Positions 9,594-18,039 are shown, numbered from the stretch's first letter. The stretch is DNA of 46,610 nt from Bacteroidales bacterium (GCA_003567625.1 PWZB01000198.1:1-46610), one strand, 5' to 3'. Translations and numbers: made by a program. Notes: generated by a model not told the origin, from the letters alone.

Positions 9594-9642
9594 CACATAT
9601 TTTTATATTAATAAATCTGATAAATAACTAAAAATCACGCTT

Positions 9643-11304
9643 ATGAAAAAAACAATACTTACTTTAATTGTTCTGTTAACGACAACGGCTGTTTTTTGTC
9701 AGCCTGTGGAACGCCAGAGAGTGGTGTTTGAGATAGGCACAGGCACCTGGTGTCCATTTTGTCCGGGAGCTGCCATGGGAGCAAGCGACCTGATAGAAAA
9801 CGGACATGATGTGGCTATTATTAAATATCATAGTGGCGATATTTATGCTAATCCATATTCCAGTTACCGTATTGCCTATTATGGAATTAGCAGTTTTCCG
9901 ACAACCAAGATTGACGGCATCCATACGCATGCGGGCGGGAGTCAGAATCAAAGTCTTTACCCGCAATATTTGTACTACTACAACTTGAGAAAGGATGTTC
10001 CCTCTCCGTTCACTGTAGCCATTGGCCTGGAAAAAACAGGAGATATTGATTACGATGCAAAAGTGCTGGTTACAGAGGTTTGTGATGAATACAGTGCGAG
10101 CAACCTGGTTTTGCACTTTGCGGTTACCGAAACGGATATTCCTCATGTCTGGTTCAACCAGACGCATGTAAAGGATGCGTTGCGAGCCATGGTGCCCGAT
10201 CAGTTTGGCACCTCGCTCGATTTTTCAACCAGCGATCAGCAGCTTATTGATTTGAGTTTTATTCTTCAGGCAAACTGGGTGCAAGACAACATGAGCGTTG
10301 TTGCATTTGTACAGGATGTGCCGTCAAAGGAAATTTTCCAGGCTGAGATCATTGAACTGCAAACCACCGAAGCAGTCGTCACTTTTGATATTAAGGATGA
10401 AGAGGGTAATGAGATCACCGATGCTGTCGTTACTTTCGGTGGTGAAGAAAATGAGCCGGGAGACTATGTCTTTGAAGGTGTTTTGGCCGGAGAATATGAT
10501 TACATGGCAAAAAAAGCGGGATACAGCACTGTTGAAGGCGAAATCTTAGTTATTAATGATGTTACAGTGGAAGTAGAGATGGAAGCTGTTCCCACATACA
10601 CCGTCACTTTTGAAATTAGTGATGCTGAAACCGGCGATGAAATTGAAGATGCCGTTGTTACTTTCGATGGTGTAGAAAATGAGCCGGGTGATTATGTGTT
10701 CGAAAATATAGAAGAGGGAACTTATGAATACAAGGTTGAAAAAGAAGGATATTCCACCGTCGAAGACGAAATTACCGTTGAAGATGATATTACTGAAGAG
10801 GTAGAGATGGAAGCTGTTCCCACATACACCGTTACTTTTGAGATCAGTGATGCGGAAACCGGTGATGAAATTGAAAATGCTGTCGTCACTTTCGATGGTG
10901 TAGAAAATGAGCCGGGTGATTATCTGTTCGAAAATATAGCACCGGGAACTTATGACTACAAGGTGGAAAAAGAAGGATATTTTCCGGAGGAAGATGAAGT
11001 CACCGTGGAGGAGGACATCACTGTAGAAGTAACGATGGAAATTGACGGCACTTTCGTTGATACACCGGCGGATGTCAGTTTGTTGGTATTTCCAAACCCC
11101 GCACGCGACAAGTTCACCGTTGAGTCAAGTGAAATGATAAAACAAATAAGGCTGATAAGTCTCAGCGGGCAAGTGATCATGGATATCGCTGCCGGAACAT
11201 TCCGTTCGGAGATCAATGTTGGCAGCCTGCGCGCAGGAATTTACTTTATGGAAATCCATACTGGTGAAAGCGTTAAAACAAAACGTGTTCAGATAGCACG
11301 ATAA
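9643..11304 (+). CDS. Secreted Omp28-like CxxC protein with three repeat domains and T9SS tail (paralogue of 7303 gene)
   Basis: A 553-residue paralogue of the preceding gene. It has a signal peptide (cleavage likely near 'AVFCQP'), an N-terminal thioredoxin-like region with CPFC in 'GTGTWCPFCPG', and strong identity to the neighbour through residue ~240. Three ~75-residue carboxypeptidase-regulatory-like repeats and a T9SS type A tail from about residue 480 ('VFPNPARDKF') follow. It lacks the fourth repeat and the InlB-like module of the 7303 protein. A local tandem duplication followed by repeat gain or loss explains the pair. Function is unknown; the CxxC suggests surface redox or disulfide activity. 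Confidence 0.85.
   Translation: MKKTILTLIVLLTTTAVFCQPVERQRVVFEIGTGTWCPFCPGAAMGASDLIENGHDVAIIKYHSGDIYANPYSSYRIAYYGISSFPTTKIDGIHTHAGGSQNQSLYPQYLYYYNLRKDVPSPFTVAIGLEKTGDIDYDAKVLVTEVCDEYSASNLVLHFAVTETDIPHVWFNQTHVKDALRAMVPDQFGTSLDFSTSDQQLIDLSFILQANWVQDNMSVVAFVQDVPSKEIFQAEIIELQTTEAVVTFDIKDEEGNEITDAVVTFGGEENEPGDYVFEGVLAGEYDYMAKKAGYSTVEGEILVINDVTVEVEMEAVPTYTVTFEISDAETGDEIEDAVVTFDGVENEPGDYVFENIEEGTYEYKVEKEGYSTVEDEITVEDDITEEVEMEAVPTYTVTFEISDAETGDEIENAVVTFDGVENEPGDYLFENIAPGTYDYKVEKEGYFPEEDEVTVEEDITVEVTMEIDGTFVDTPADVSLLVFPNPARDKFTVESSEMIKQIRLISLSGQVIMDIAAGTFRSEINVGSLRAGIYFMEIHTGESVKTKRVQIAR
10591..11046 (+). repeat. Intragenic tandem repeat, 228-bp unit, two copies
   Basis: The unit starting CCCACATACACCGT at 10591 recurs at 10819, giving a 76-codon period. 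The two copies are nearly identical at DNA level in their first two thirds and then diverge. A related but more diverged unit precedes them (from ~10375). This encodes the second and third repeat domains of the 9643 protein. Confidence 0.75.
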
Positions 11305-11365
11305 CCGGCCGCAGACAGCGATCCGCAATCAGTTTATAATTTTATTCAATAATATTTTTAACCTG

Positions 11366-11439
11366 TAAAACCCCCATGTTTTTAAAACACAAACATAACC
11401 TTGACATTGACAGAAAAAGTCTGTGATATGGGGGTTTTA
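11366..11439 (+). promoter_or_regulatory. Inverted repeat in the leader of the 11467 gene
   Basis: Perfect 12-bp arms TAAAACCCCCAT (11366-11377) and ATGGGGGTTTTA (11428-11439) enclose 50 nt. The element ends 27 nt before the first ATG of the gene. The left arm and the following ~25 nt (a run ending in ACACAAACA) closely resemble the minus-strand reading of the element at 1431-1488. Confidence 0.6.
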
Positions 11440-11466
11440 TCATACTTTTATAAAATAAACTTTATT

Positions 11467-12213
11467 ATGATGAAAAAAATAGTGCTTTTTATCTTTACCA
11501 TTTTGCTGATTTCTTCTTTTTCTTTCGGCGGGGGATTGGTCTTGCTTGATTCTGAGGGTAACGATATAACCGGCGATACTCTTGATCTGGCCGGGTTGCC
11601 GGATGATGACTATCTTAAAGCCGAAGTTTTTTTCCGTAATGACATGGAGGAGGAGGTTGAGGTTTACATGAAGAAAACAGAAGTTGATATTCTGGATGGC
11701 ACAACTAATATCTTTTGCTGGGATGGAAGCTGTTATCCCCCGGATGTTTATGAATCTCCGGAGCCTATTTTACTTGGTCCGGATGAAACTTCCACGGATG
11801 ATGATTTTTATGCACAATATTTTCCAAACGGGCTAGAAGGGGAAAGTGTGATAGATTATGAATTTTTCAGCAAGGATGATTCCTTTAAAGCTGTGGTTGT
11901 AACAGTGGTTTATACTACCGAAGCACCTAACTTTGTTGCATTCACAAAACCTCCTGCCGGGATGTTATCCGAACCCGTACCCAATCCTGCCGTTAATTAT
12001 ACTGAAATTTCCTATCAGTTGCCTGCAGGCACACGTGATGCGTACATGATCATCATTAATATGGCAGGTTTGACGGTAAAAAAAACAGCTCTTGATCTTA
12101 GCGGCGACTTTTTAAAGCTCAACACCTCTTCTTTTAAGAACGGTTTGTTTTTCTATTCCCTGGTAGCTGATGGCAAAATAATGAGCACCAAAAAACTTGT
12201 GGTACATAAATAG
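11467..12213 (+). CDS. Small secreted protein with T9SS-type C-terminal sorting domain
   Basis: The frame opens at 11401 with TTG, but the tandem ATGs at 11467/11470 directly precede a signal peptide (KKIVLFIFTILLISSFSFG), giving 248 residues. The mature N-terminal ~145 residues are acidic and beta-rich with an isolated pair of cysteines (FCWDGSC). From about residue 165 the sequence 'SEPVPNPAVNYTEISY' begins a type A Por secretion sorting domain ending in 'STKKLVVHK'. I do not recognise the mature domain. It is placed with the other T9SS cargo genes and has its own leader inverted repeat. Confidence 0.75.
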   Translation: MMKKIVLFIFTILLISSFSFGGGLVLLDSEGNDITGDTLDLAGLPDDDYLKAEVFFRNDMEEEVEVYMKKTEVDILDGTTNIFCWDGSCYPPDVYESPEPILLGPDETSTDDDFYAQYFPNGLEGESVIDYEFFSKDDSFKAVVVTVVYTTEAPNFVAFTKPPAGMLSEPVPNPAVNYTEISYQLPAGTRDAYMIIINMAGLTVKKTALDLSGDFLKLNTSSFKNGLFFYSLVADGKIMSTKKLVVHK

Positions 12214-12283
12214 AAGAAAAAATATTTTTATCTTTATTTTGCCGGATTAATACTGGCAGGCTATATTAACAAAAGAATATAAA

Positions 12284-12313
12284 AAAAGCTGTTACAACAA
12301 AGTAACAGCTTTT
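12284..12313. terminator. Bidirectional intrinsic terminator
   Basis: A perfect 12-bp stem (AAAAGCTGTTAC / GTAACAGCTTTT) with a 6-nt loop, flanked by A-run and T-run. It lies between the convergent 11467 gene and tsf and can end both transcripts. Confidence 0.85.
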
Positions 12314-12345
12314 TCGCTGTTTTATTATTTATTGTTGAGCAGTGT

Positions 12346-13182
12346 TTATTGCCCAAGAGTTAATCTTTTAAAGTCTGTAACTGTAAGCTCTTTATCGGCT
12401 TCGGCAAGCATTTGCCTTACTGACTTTTTGGTGTCTTTGATAAAATCCTGGTTGAGCAAGGTGCTTTCTTTGTAAAACTTATTCAATTTACCCATAGCGA
12501 TTTTTTCCAGCAGATCTTCGGGTTTTCCTTCCTGGCGAGCTTGTTCTTTACCTATTTCTATTTCTTTATTTATGATATCCTGCGGCACGTCGTTTTTATC
12601 AATTGCCACAGGAGCCATAGCGGCAATTTGCATTACTATATCTTTTCCTGCTCCATCAATAAGATTAGCTTCCTTTTTGTTGAGAACTGCTATTGAAGCC
12701 ACCTTGTTGTTTGAATGGGTATAGGCAAATGTTTTATTGCCTTTTACTGTTTCATAATAACTAAGCTTGAGTTTTTCACCTGTTTTCCCGATCATATCGG
12801 TTATGTTTTCCTCAACGGTACGTCCATTCATATTGATATTTTTGAGCTCTTCAAGTGTTGTGGGGGTTTTTTCAACAGCTATATCAATAATGCTTTTAGC
12901 CAGGGATATAACCTCCTTGTTTTTGGCAACAAAGTCGGTTTCACTATTAAGCATTATTACTGCGGCTGCAGTGGCATCCTTATTTGTTTTAGCCAGGACT
13001 ACACCTTCGTTTGTGTCGCGGTCAGCTCTTTTACTGGCTACTTTTTGACCTTTTTTACGAAGCATATCAACAGCTTTTTCAAAATCGCCTTCCGATTCAA
13101 CCAAAGCCTTTTTGCAGTCCATCATTCCTGCGCCGGTTGATTGGCGTAATTTGTTAACTTCTGCGGCAGTTATTTTTGTCAT
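12346..13182 (-). CDS. tsf: Elongation factor Ts
   Basis: A 278-residue EF-Ts, the GDP/GTP exchange factor for EF-Tu in translation. The N-terminal UBA-like segment reads 'VNKLRQSTGAGMMDCKKAL', followed by 'GDFEKAVDMLRKKG' and the family's 'NSETDFVAKN' motif. It is last in the rplM-rpsI-rpsB-tsf group, 54 nt after rpsB, and is followed by a strong terminator. Length and motifs are normal. Confidence 0.97.
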   Translation of the reverse strand: MTKITAAEVNKLRQSTGAGMMDCKKALVESEGDFEKAVDMLRKKGQKVASKRADRDTNEGVVLAKTNKDATAAAVIMLNSETDFVAKNKEVISLAKSIIDIAVEKTPTTLEELKNINMNGRTVEENITDMIGKTGEKLKLSYYETVKGNKTFAYTHSNNKVASIAVLNKKEANLIDGAGKDIVMQIAAMAPVAIDKNDVPQDIINKEIEIGKEQARQEGKPEDLLEKIAMGKLNKFYKESTLLNQDFIKDTKKSVRQMLAEADKELTVTDFKRLTLGQ

Positions 13183-13236
13183 GATCTTCTTGTCTGATTT
13201 CAGATTAATTAATAATGTTAAAAAATATCTTTTAAA

Positions 13237-14181
13237 TTATTTTTTTGGTATAACTTTTTTAGCTGCTCCCCGCGGATTTTTCAAACTTTTTTTTGACTTA
13301 TGCTCGTCCTTTTCATCAGTTTTTTCACCTTCCTTAAGTGCTTTTTTGGCTGCTTTAGCTTTTTTCACTTCTGCTTCGTCATCTTCATCTGCAATGACAG
13401 GGATGTCGTATTCATCAGCTTTTTGTTTTTCTGTTTTATTGAGGGCTTCTTCAGTTTCAGATTCTTCTGCTTCTTTTGCCTTATCGTGTTCATATTTTCT
13501 TTCTTCCAGGCCTTCCCGGATTGCTTCTACCATTTTTTTCACTATGACATAAATAGCTTTTGAGGCGTCGTCATTGGCTGGTATCGGGAAGTTCACGCTG
13601 TTGGGGTTTGAGTTTGTGTCGACGATAGCAAAAGTTGGGATATTGAGCTTTTTAGCTTCGGCAACAGCGATATGTTCTTTTGTAATGTCAACTAAAAAGA
13701 GTGCTGCGGGTAGCCGGTTGAGGTCGGCTATGCTTCCCAGCAATTTTTCAAGCTTGGCTCTTTCGCGTGTAATTTGCAGTCTTTCCTTTTTGTTCATATT
13801 GTCGAAAGTGCCGTCGGCAGGCATTTTGTCAATAGCTGCCATCTTTTTGACAGCTTTCCGGATTGTTGCAAAATTGGTCAGCATACCCCCGGGCCAACGT
13901 TCTGTAACATAAGGCATGTTAATAGGCTTAACCAGTTTTTCAACAACTTCTTTAGCCTGTTTTTTCGTAGCCACAAAGAGGACTTTTTTTCCCGATTTTG
14001 CGATTTGTTTCAGCGCCGATGCGGCTTCATCTACCTTAGCGATAGTCTTGTTCAAGTCAATAATATGTATACCGTTGCGCTCCATAAAAATGTAAGGAGC
14101 CATATTGGGATTCCACTTTCTTTTCAAGTGACCGAAATGTACTCCTGCATCCAGTAATTCCTGGTAGTTTGTTCTTGCCAT
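13237..14181 (-). CDS. rpsB: 30S ribosomal protein S2 with charged C-terminal extension
   Basis: The open frame extends to 14277, but S2 homology begins at the ATG at 14181 (MARTNYQELLDAGVHFGH), giving 314 residues. The S2 core includes 'HFGHLKRKWNPNMAPYIF' and 'PTFAIVDTNSNP'. From about residue 235 an acidic then lysine-rich tail follows, unlike the roughly 240-residue E. coli protein; long, charged S2 tails occur in Bacteroidota. It lies between rpsI (34 nt) and tsf (54 nt), the usual order. Confidence 0.96.
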   Translation of the reverse strand: MARTNYQELLDAGVHFGHLKRKWNPNMAPYIFMERNGIHIIDLNKTIAKVDEAASALKQIAKSGKKVLFVATKKQAKEVVEKLVKPINMPYVTERWPGGMLTNFATIRKAVKKMAAIDKMPADGTFDNMNKKERLQITRERAKLEKLLGSIADLNRLPAALFLVDITKEHIAVAEAKKLNIPTFAIVDTNSNPNSVNFPIPANDDASKAIYVIVKKMVEAIREGLEERKYEHDKAKEAEESETEEALNKTEKQKADEYDIPVIADEDDEAEVKKAKAAKKALKEGEKTDEKDEHKSKKSLKNPRGAAKKVIPKK

Positions 14182-14215
14182 GTCAATTCTATAAGTTTTC
14201 CAAATACAAAATAAA

Positions 14216-14602
14216 TTAGCGTTTGCTGAACTGGAATTTTTTCCTTGCTTTCTTTTGGCCAGGCTTTTTTCTTTCAATCATCCTGGGGTCTCTTCTGAGC
14301 AGCCCATTTTCTTTAAGAACCTGTCTTAGTTCGCTGTTGGATTGGTTTAAAGCCCTGGCTATAGCCAGCCTGAAAGCTTCAGCCTGCCCTTTAGCCCCGC
14401 CCCCTGTGAGGTTGGCTTTAATATCAAACTTGTTTTCGGTATTTGTAAGCCCTAAAGGTTGTTTAACAACATATCTTAGTGGGGCTGTGGAAAAATATTC
14501 TTTATAATCTTTTTTGTTTACTGTAATATTTCCTTTACCCGGCTGCATGTAAATGCGTGCAACAGCAGTTTTCCTTCTGCCTGTCGTGTTTATAACTTCC
14601 AT
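14216..14602 (-). CDS. rpsI: 30S ribosomal protein S9
   Basis: A 128-residue S9 of normal length. It begins 'MEVINTTGRRKTAVARIYM' and ends with the conserved 'KKPGQKKARKKFQFSKR', whose basic C-terminal tail reaches the ribosomal P site in the family. It starts 2 nt after the rplM stop, so the two are certainly co-transcribed. Confidence 0.97.
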   Translation of the reverse strand: MEVINTTGRRKTAVARIYMQPGKGNITVNKKDYKEYFSTAPLRYVVKQPLGLTNTENKFDIKANLTGGGAKGQAEAFRLAIARALNQSNSELRQVLKENGLLRRDPRMIERKKPGQKKARKKFQFSKR

Positions 14603-14604
14603 AA

Positions 14605-15060
14605 TTATTTTATTGAATTAAGATTGATATTTTTTGGCTTCTGGGCTTCATGAGGGTGTTTATTGTCGGCATATACATAAAGATTGCGAAAAAGATCCCT
14701 GCCAAGCTTGTTCTTAGGCAACATGCCTTTTATCGCTTTTTCAACAATATATGTGGGCTTTTTGTTCATCATCTGTTTTACCGAATAAGACCTTTGCCCG
14801 CCCGGATATCCAGTATAGCGAACATATTCTTTCTGGTCCTTTTTATTGCCCGTCAGATTAACCTTGTCTGAGTTAATAATAATAACGTTATCACCACAAT
14901 CAACATGAGGTGTGAAATTGGGTTTGTGCTTACCCCGCAAAAACTTTGCAACTTTTGAGGCTAATCGCCCGAGAACCTCATTCTCCGCATCAACAAGCAA
15001 CCACTCCTTATGAACCGTTTTATTATTTGCAGAAACCGTTTTATAACTCAATGTGTCCAT
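14605..15060 (-). CDS. rplM: 50S ribosomal protein L13
   Basis: A 151-residue L13 containing 'VDAENEVLGRLASKVAKFLRGKHK', 'DNVIIINSDKV' and 'KGMLPKNKLGR', the standard family motifs. It is the first gene of the ribosomal operon, with a promoter and a 5'-end hairpin immediately upstream. Confidence 0.97.
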   Translation of the reverse strand: MDTLSYKTVSANNKTVHKEWLLVDAENEVLGRLASKVAKFLRGKHKPNFTPHVDCGDNVIIINSDKVNLTGNKKDQKEYVRYTGYPGGQRSYSVKQMMNKKPTYIVEKAIKGMLPKNKLGRDLFRNLYVYADNKHPHEAQKPKNINLNSIK

Positions 15061-15107
15061 TATTTATAAAATCTAATTTGCCGAATCGTGAAAAATTATT
15101 AAAATAA

Positions 15108-15125
15108 CCCCTCAATAAATAGGGG
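15108..15125 (-). promoter_or_regulatory. Hairpin at the 5' end of the rplM mRNA
   Basis: CCCCT/AGGGG arms (15121-15125 and 15108-15112) with an 8-nt loop sit just downstream of the -7 box, so they would lie at the very start of the transcript. It could be a ribosomal-protein leader for autogenous control or simply a protective 5' stem; only 5 bp support it. Confidence 0.35.
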
Positions 15126-15128
15126 CTG

Positions 15129-15159
15129 CAAAGGTAAAACTATTATTTGTTTTCAACAA
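15129..15159 (-). promoter_or_regulatory. Promoter of the rplM-rpsI-rpsB-tsf operon
   Basis: On the minus strand, TTGTTG (15159-15154) is followed after 17-20 nt by TACCTTTG (15136-15129), a full match to the Bacteroidota TTG/TAnnTTTG consensus. Confidence 0.65.
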
Positions 15160-15347
15160 ATTTTTCAACAAATAAATGTTATAAGTTTGAAGAAAATCCT
15201 CTGAAACACTGCTGCGGCAAAAAATTAGGGTGCAAAAATAAAAAATTTTGTCTGACATGGTAACTATTTGTTTAAAAAAATCAAGAAATTTGCTCACTTT
15301 ATTTTCGATTAATGTTTCTTGATTTTATATTAGTTTTACGGAAATTA

Positions 15348-15355
15348 TATTTTTG
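15348..15355 (+). promoter_or_regulatory. Candidate -7 box for the DUF4105 gene
   Basis: TATTTTTG matches TAnnTTTG, 22 nt before the ATG at 15378. This position also supports the 15378 start, because the earlier in-frame start at 15312 would lie upstream of the promoter. Confidence 0.5.
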
Positions 15356-15377
15356 CAAAACCACAACAAATAAAATA

Positions 15378-16631
15378 ATGTCAGGTATATTTGGTCCAGG
15401 CTTATCAAAAAAAGCATTTACATTAATTCTGGTGTTTTTTTGTAATTTATTTTTTTTTGCAAATACTGGCAGGAGCAATATTATTCTTTCGGATAATACG
15501 GATGTTACGTTGCTTACATCGACTCCCGGAGAAGAGTTATATTCTGTTTTCGGGCACAGTGCATTACGGGTAAATGACCCTGACAATGATATTGATCTTG
15601 TTTATAATTACGGAACATTTGATTTTTCAACACCCAATTTTTATTTGAAATTTGCCCGTGGCCGGCTGATGTACATGCTATCAGTTAGTTCTTACAAACA
15701 GTATGAATTTTCATACCGCTTAGAAGGAAGGGCTATTTATGAGCAAGTCCTCGACCTTAGCAAACAGGAAAAACAAAGAATATTTGAGTTTTTACAGGAA
15801 AATGCGTTACCTGAAAACAAGTATTACCAATACGATTTTTTTTATGATAATTGTGCGACGCGGATCAGGGATTTAATTGATGATCTTTTGATTGTAGAGT
15901 GGTATGAGGATCCTTATGAGATAAGACGCAGAACATTTCGTCAATTACTGGCTCCATACCTGGCAAACAAACTTTGGAGCAAGTTTGGAATTGACATAGC
16001 TCTCGGCTTGCCGGCCGACAAGGTTGCCACACCTTATGAATATATGTTTCTGCCCGATGAAATGTTCATTGCTTTTGCTTCGGCAAAAATGGCTGACGGA
16101 ACCTCCCTGGTAAGCAAACATCGTGTATTGCTTGAAAAAGGCCGGCCTCTTCAACCACCACATCCAATTAATCCAAAAATAGTTTGCTGGATGATCTTTC
16201 TATTAGGAGTTTTGAGCATGTTAAACAGAAACAGCGCCAAAATTTTTGATACCATATTTTTTTCAGTTTTAAGCCTGAACGGACTAACCATTATGTTTCT
16301 TTGGTTTGCTTCCGAACATCTCGCTACTAATAATAATATGAACCTTTTATGGTCATTGCCTACACATATATACTTTTTTTCCAGGTATCATTTTAAACAA
16401 ATAAACCGGTTTTCAAGATGGTATTTTAAAATTGTAATGGTATTAACGGCATTGCTTATTGTTTTGTGGCCATGGGTTCCACAGGGTTTTAACCAGGCCT
16501 TTTTCCCGCTTATTTTACTTGTTTTTGCTAAATCTGTTCCACCTGCGCTGGATATTGATCTCGCCGGTTTAATTTATTCTTTTTTTGCCGGAAAAAAGAA
16601 AAAAGCACCATCTTCAGGTAAAGAGAATTGA
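15378..16631 (+). CDS. DUF4105 / Lnb N-terminal periplasmic-domain membrane protein
   Basis: With the ATG at 15378 the protein has 417 residues: an N-terminal signal/anchor, a DUF4105 domain and a C-terminal membrane part with about four to five hydrophobic helices (roughly residues 270-395). The domain carries 'SVFGHSALRVNDP' and 'YDFFYDNCATRIRD', the His and Asn-Cys pair typical of this papain-like fold, related to the periplasmic domain next to bacterial apolipoprotein N-acyltransferase Lnb. A cysteine-based acyl- or peptide-transfer activity is possible but unproven. It lies upstream of gldE on the same strand (61 nt) with its own promoter box. Confidence 0.85.
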   Translation: MSGIFGPGLSKKAFTLILVFFCNLFFFANTGRSNIILSDNTDVTLLTSTPGEELYSVFGHSALRVNDPDNDIDLVYNYGTFDFSTPNFYLKFARGRLMYMLSVSSYKQYEFSYRLEGRAIYEQVLDLSKQEKQRIFEFLQENALPENKYYQYDFFYDNCATRIRDLIDDLLIVEWYEDPYEIRRRTFRQLLAPYLANKLWSKFGIDIALGLPADKVATPYEYMFLPDEMFIAFASAKMADGTSLVSKHRVLLEKGRPLQPPHPINPKIVCWMIFLLGVLSMLNRNSAKIFDTIFFSVLSLNGLTIMFLWFASEHLATNNNMNLLWSLPTHIYFFSRYHFKQINRFSRWYFKIVMVLTALLIVLWPWVPQGFNQAFFPLILLVFAKSVPPALDIDLAGLIYSFFAGKKKKAPSSGKEN

Positions 16632-16659
16632 GCTTTTATTATATTGCATTAAAAATTAT

Positions 16660-16667
16660 TAAATTTG
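16660..16667 (+). promoter_or_regulatory. Candidate -7 box for gldE
   Basis: TAAATTTG, matching TAnnTTTG, 25 nt before the TTG start of gldE. No TTG at the right upstream distance was seen. Confidence 0.4.
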
Positions 16668-16692
16668 CCTGCATAAAAAATCATTAATTAAC

Positions 16693-18039
16693 TTGGAAGG
16701 CTCGTCTGATTTATTTTTATTTTGTTTGCCAGGTCTTATATCATTTATTCACGGGTTATCGCCGGGAATTTTTATAGGCTTCGTATTAATATTGTTATTG
16801 CTTCTGTTTTCAGCAATGGTTTCGGGTTCGGAGGTGGCTTTTTTTTCGTTAAAAGCCAGGCAAGTTGATGCTTTAAGAAAAAAAGGCACTTTAAACTCAA
16901 AACGTTTAATTGCGTTGTTGGAACGCCCCAAACGCTTGCTGGCAACAATATTGATAGCAAATAATTTTTTAAATATTGCCATAATTATATTATCGGCTTT
17001 TGTTAGTCGCCAACTCTTTGATTTGTTTGACGTCTCGCTTCATCCGGTGCTTGGATTCATTTTGCAGGTTATTGTAATAACTTTTATTATTCTTTTGTTT
17101 GCCGAAGTGTTACCCAAGATTTATGCAGCACAATATCCAATGCGTTTTGCCGGCTTTATGACAGCACCACTGGTTTTTTGCAGAAAGCTTTTTTATCCTT
17201 TCAGCTCATTGCTTGTAAAATCAACAAGCTTCATTGATAAGAAGATGGCAAAAAAAAATCAAAAAATAAGCATGGAAGAATTATCCCATGCCTTGGAAAT
17301 AGCATCCGATGAAAAAACTTCGGAAGATGATAAAAAAATACTGGAGGGAATAGTACAGTTTAGTAGTATTTACGCCCGTGAAATTATGAGGCCCCGCCTT
17401 GATGTTGTCGCTGTTGAATTGTCTGTTCCTTTTAATGAATTGTTAAAAACCATTGCAGCAGCCGGATATAGCAGAATACCCGTTTATAAGGATAATTTTG
17501 ATAATGTTACAGGGATATTATACATCAAAGACCTGCTGCCTTTTTTAGACAAAAAAAATAAAAACTTTGAATGGCAAAAACTTATTAGAAACTGCTTCTT
17601 TGTACCGGAAAGTAAAAAAATAAGCGAGCTGCTGAAGGAATTCCAGGAAAAAAAAATCCACCTTGCCGTTGTTGTTGATGAATATGGAGGCACATCCGGA
17701 ATTATTACACTTGAAGATATTATTGAAGAAATTGTCGGTGAAATTACTGATGAATTTGATGTTGAAGAAACGATTTTTTCAAAAATTGATGATTCAAATT
17801 ATGTCTTTGAAGGAAAAACTTTACTCAATGATTTTTGTAAGATCACAGGAATTAAATATGAGAACTTTGATGACGTAAAAGGTGATGCTGATACTTTGGC
17901 AGGATTAATTCTTGAAATAAAAAAAGAACTTCCTTATCATGGCGAAAAAATAAATTTTAAAAATATGGAGTTTTTAATTGACGCTGTTGACCGGAGAAGA
18001 ATTAAGCGTATAAAAGTGAAGATCAAAAGGCCGTCATAA
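16693..18039 (+). CDS. gldE: Gliding-motility-associated protein GldE (DUF21/CBS/CorC-HlyC protein)
   Basis: A 448-residue protein. A DUF21-type membrane domain (about 1-195, beginning 'MVSGSEVAFFSLKARQVD' after two hydrophobic stretches) is followed by a CBS pair (about 215-340; 'YAREIMRPRLDVVAV', 'AAAGYSRIPVYKDN', 'EYGGTSGIITLEDIIEEIVGEI') and a C-terminal CorC/HlyC transporter-associated domain. The family includes Mg/Co efflux proteins. In Bacteroidota the copy directly upstream of gldD is named GldE and is linked to gliding/T9SS function. The start is TTG at 16693, chosen because the family's N-terminus precedes the first available ATG. Confidence 0.88.
   Translation: MEGSSDLFLFCLPGLISFIHGLSPGIFIGFVLILLLLLFSAMVSGSEVAFFSLKARQVDALRKKGTLNSKRLIALLERPKRLLATILIANNFLNIAIIILSAFVSRQLFDLFDVSLHPVLGFILQVIVITFIILLFAEVLPKIYAAQYPMRFAGFMTAPLVFCRKLFYPFSSLLVKSTSFIDKKMAKKNQKISMEELSHALEIASDEKTSEDDKKILEGIVQFSSIYAREIMRPRLDVVAVELSVPFNELLKTIAAAGYSRIPVYKDNFDNVTGILYIKDLLPFLDKKNKNFEWQKLIRNCFFVPESKKISELLKEFQEKKIHLAVVVDEYGGTSGIITLEDIIEEIVGEITDEFDVEETIFSKIDDSNYVFEGKTLLNDFCKITGIKYENFDDVKGDADTLAGLILEIKKELPYHGEKINFKNMEFLIDAVDRRRIKRIKVKIKRPS

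Noticed and set aside
13300..13563. Phe-rich plus-strand ORF opposite the S2 C-terminal tail.
   Set aside because: It is the antisense reading of Lys/Glu codons in rpsB, not a membrane protein.
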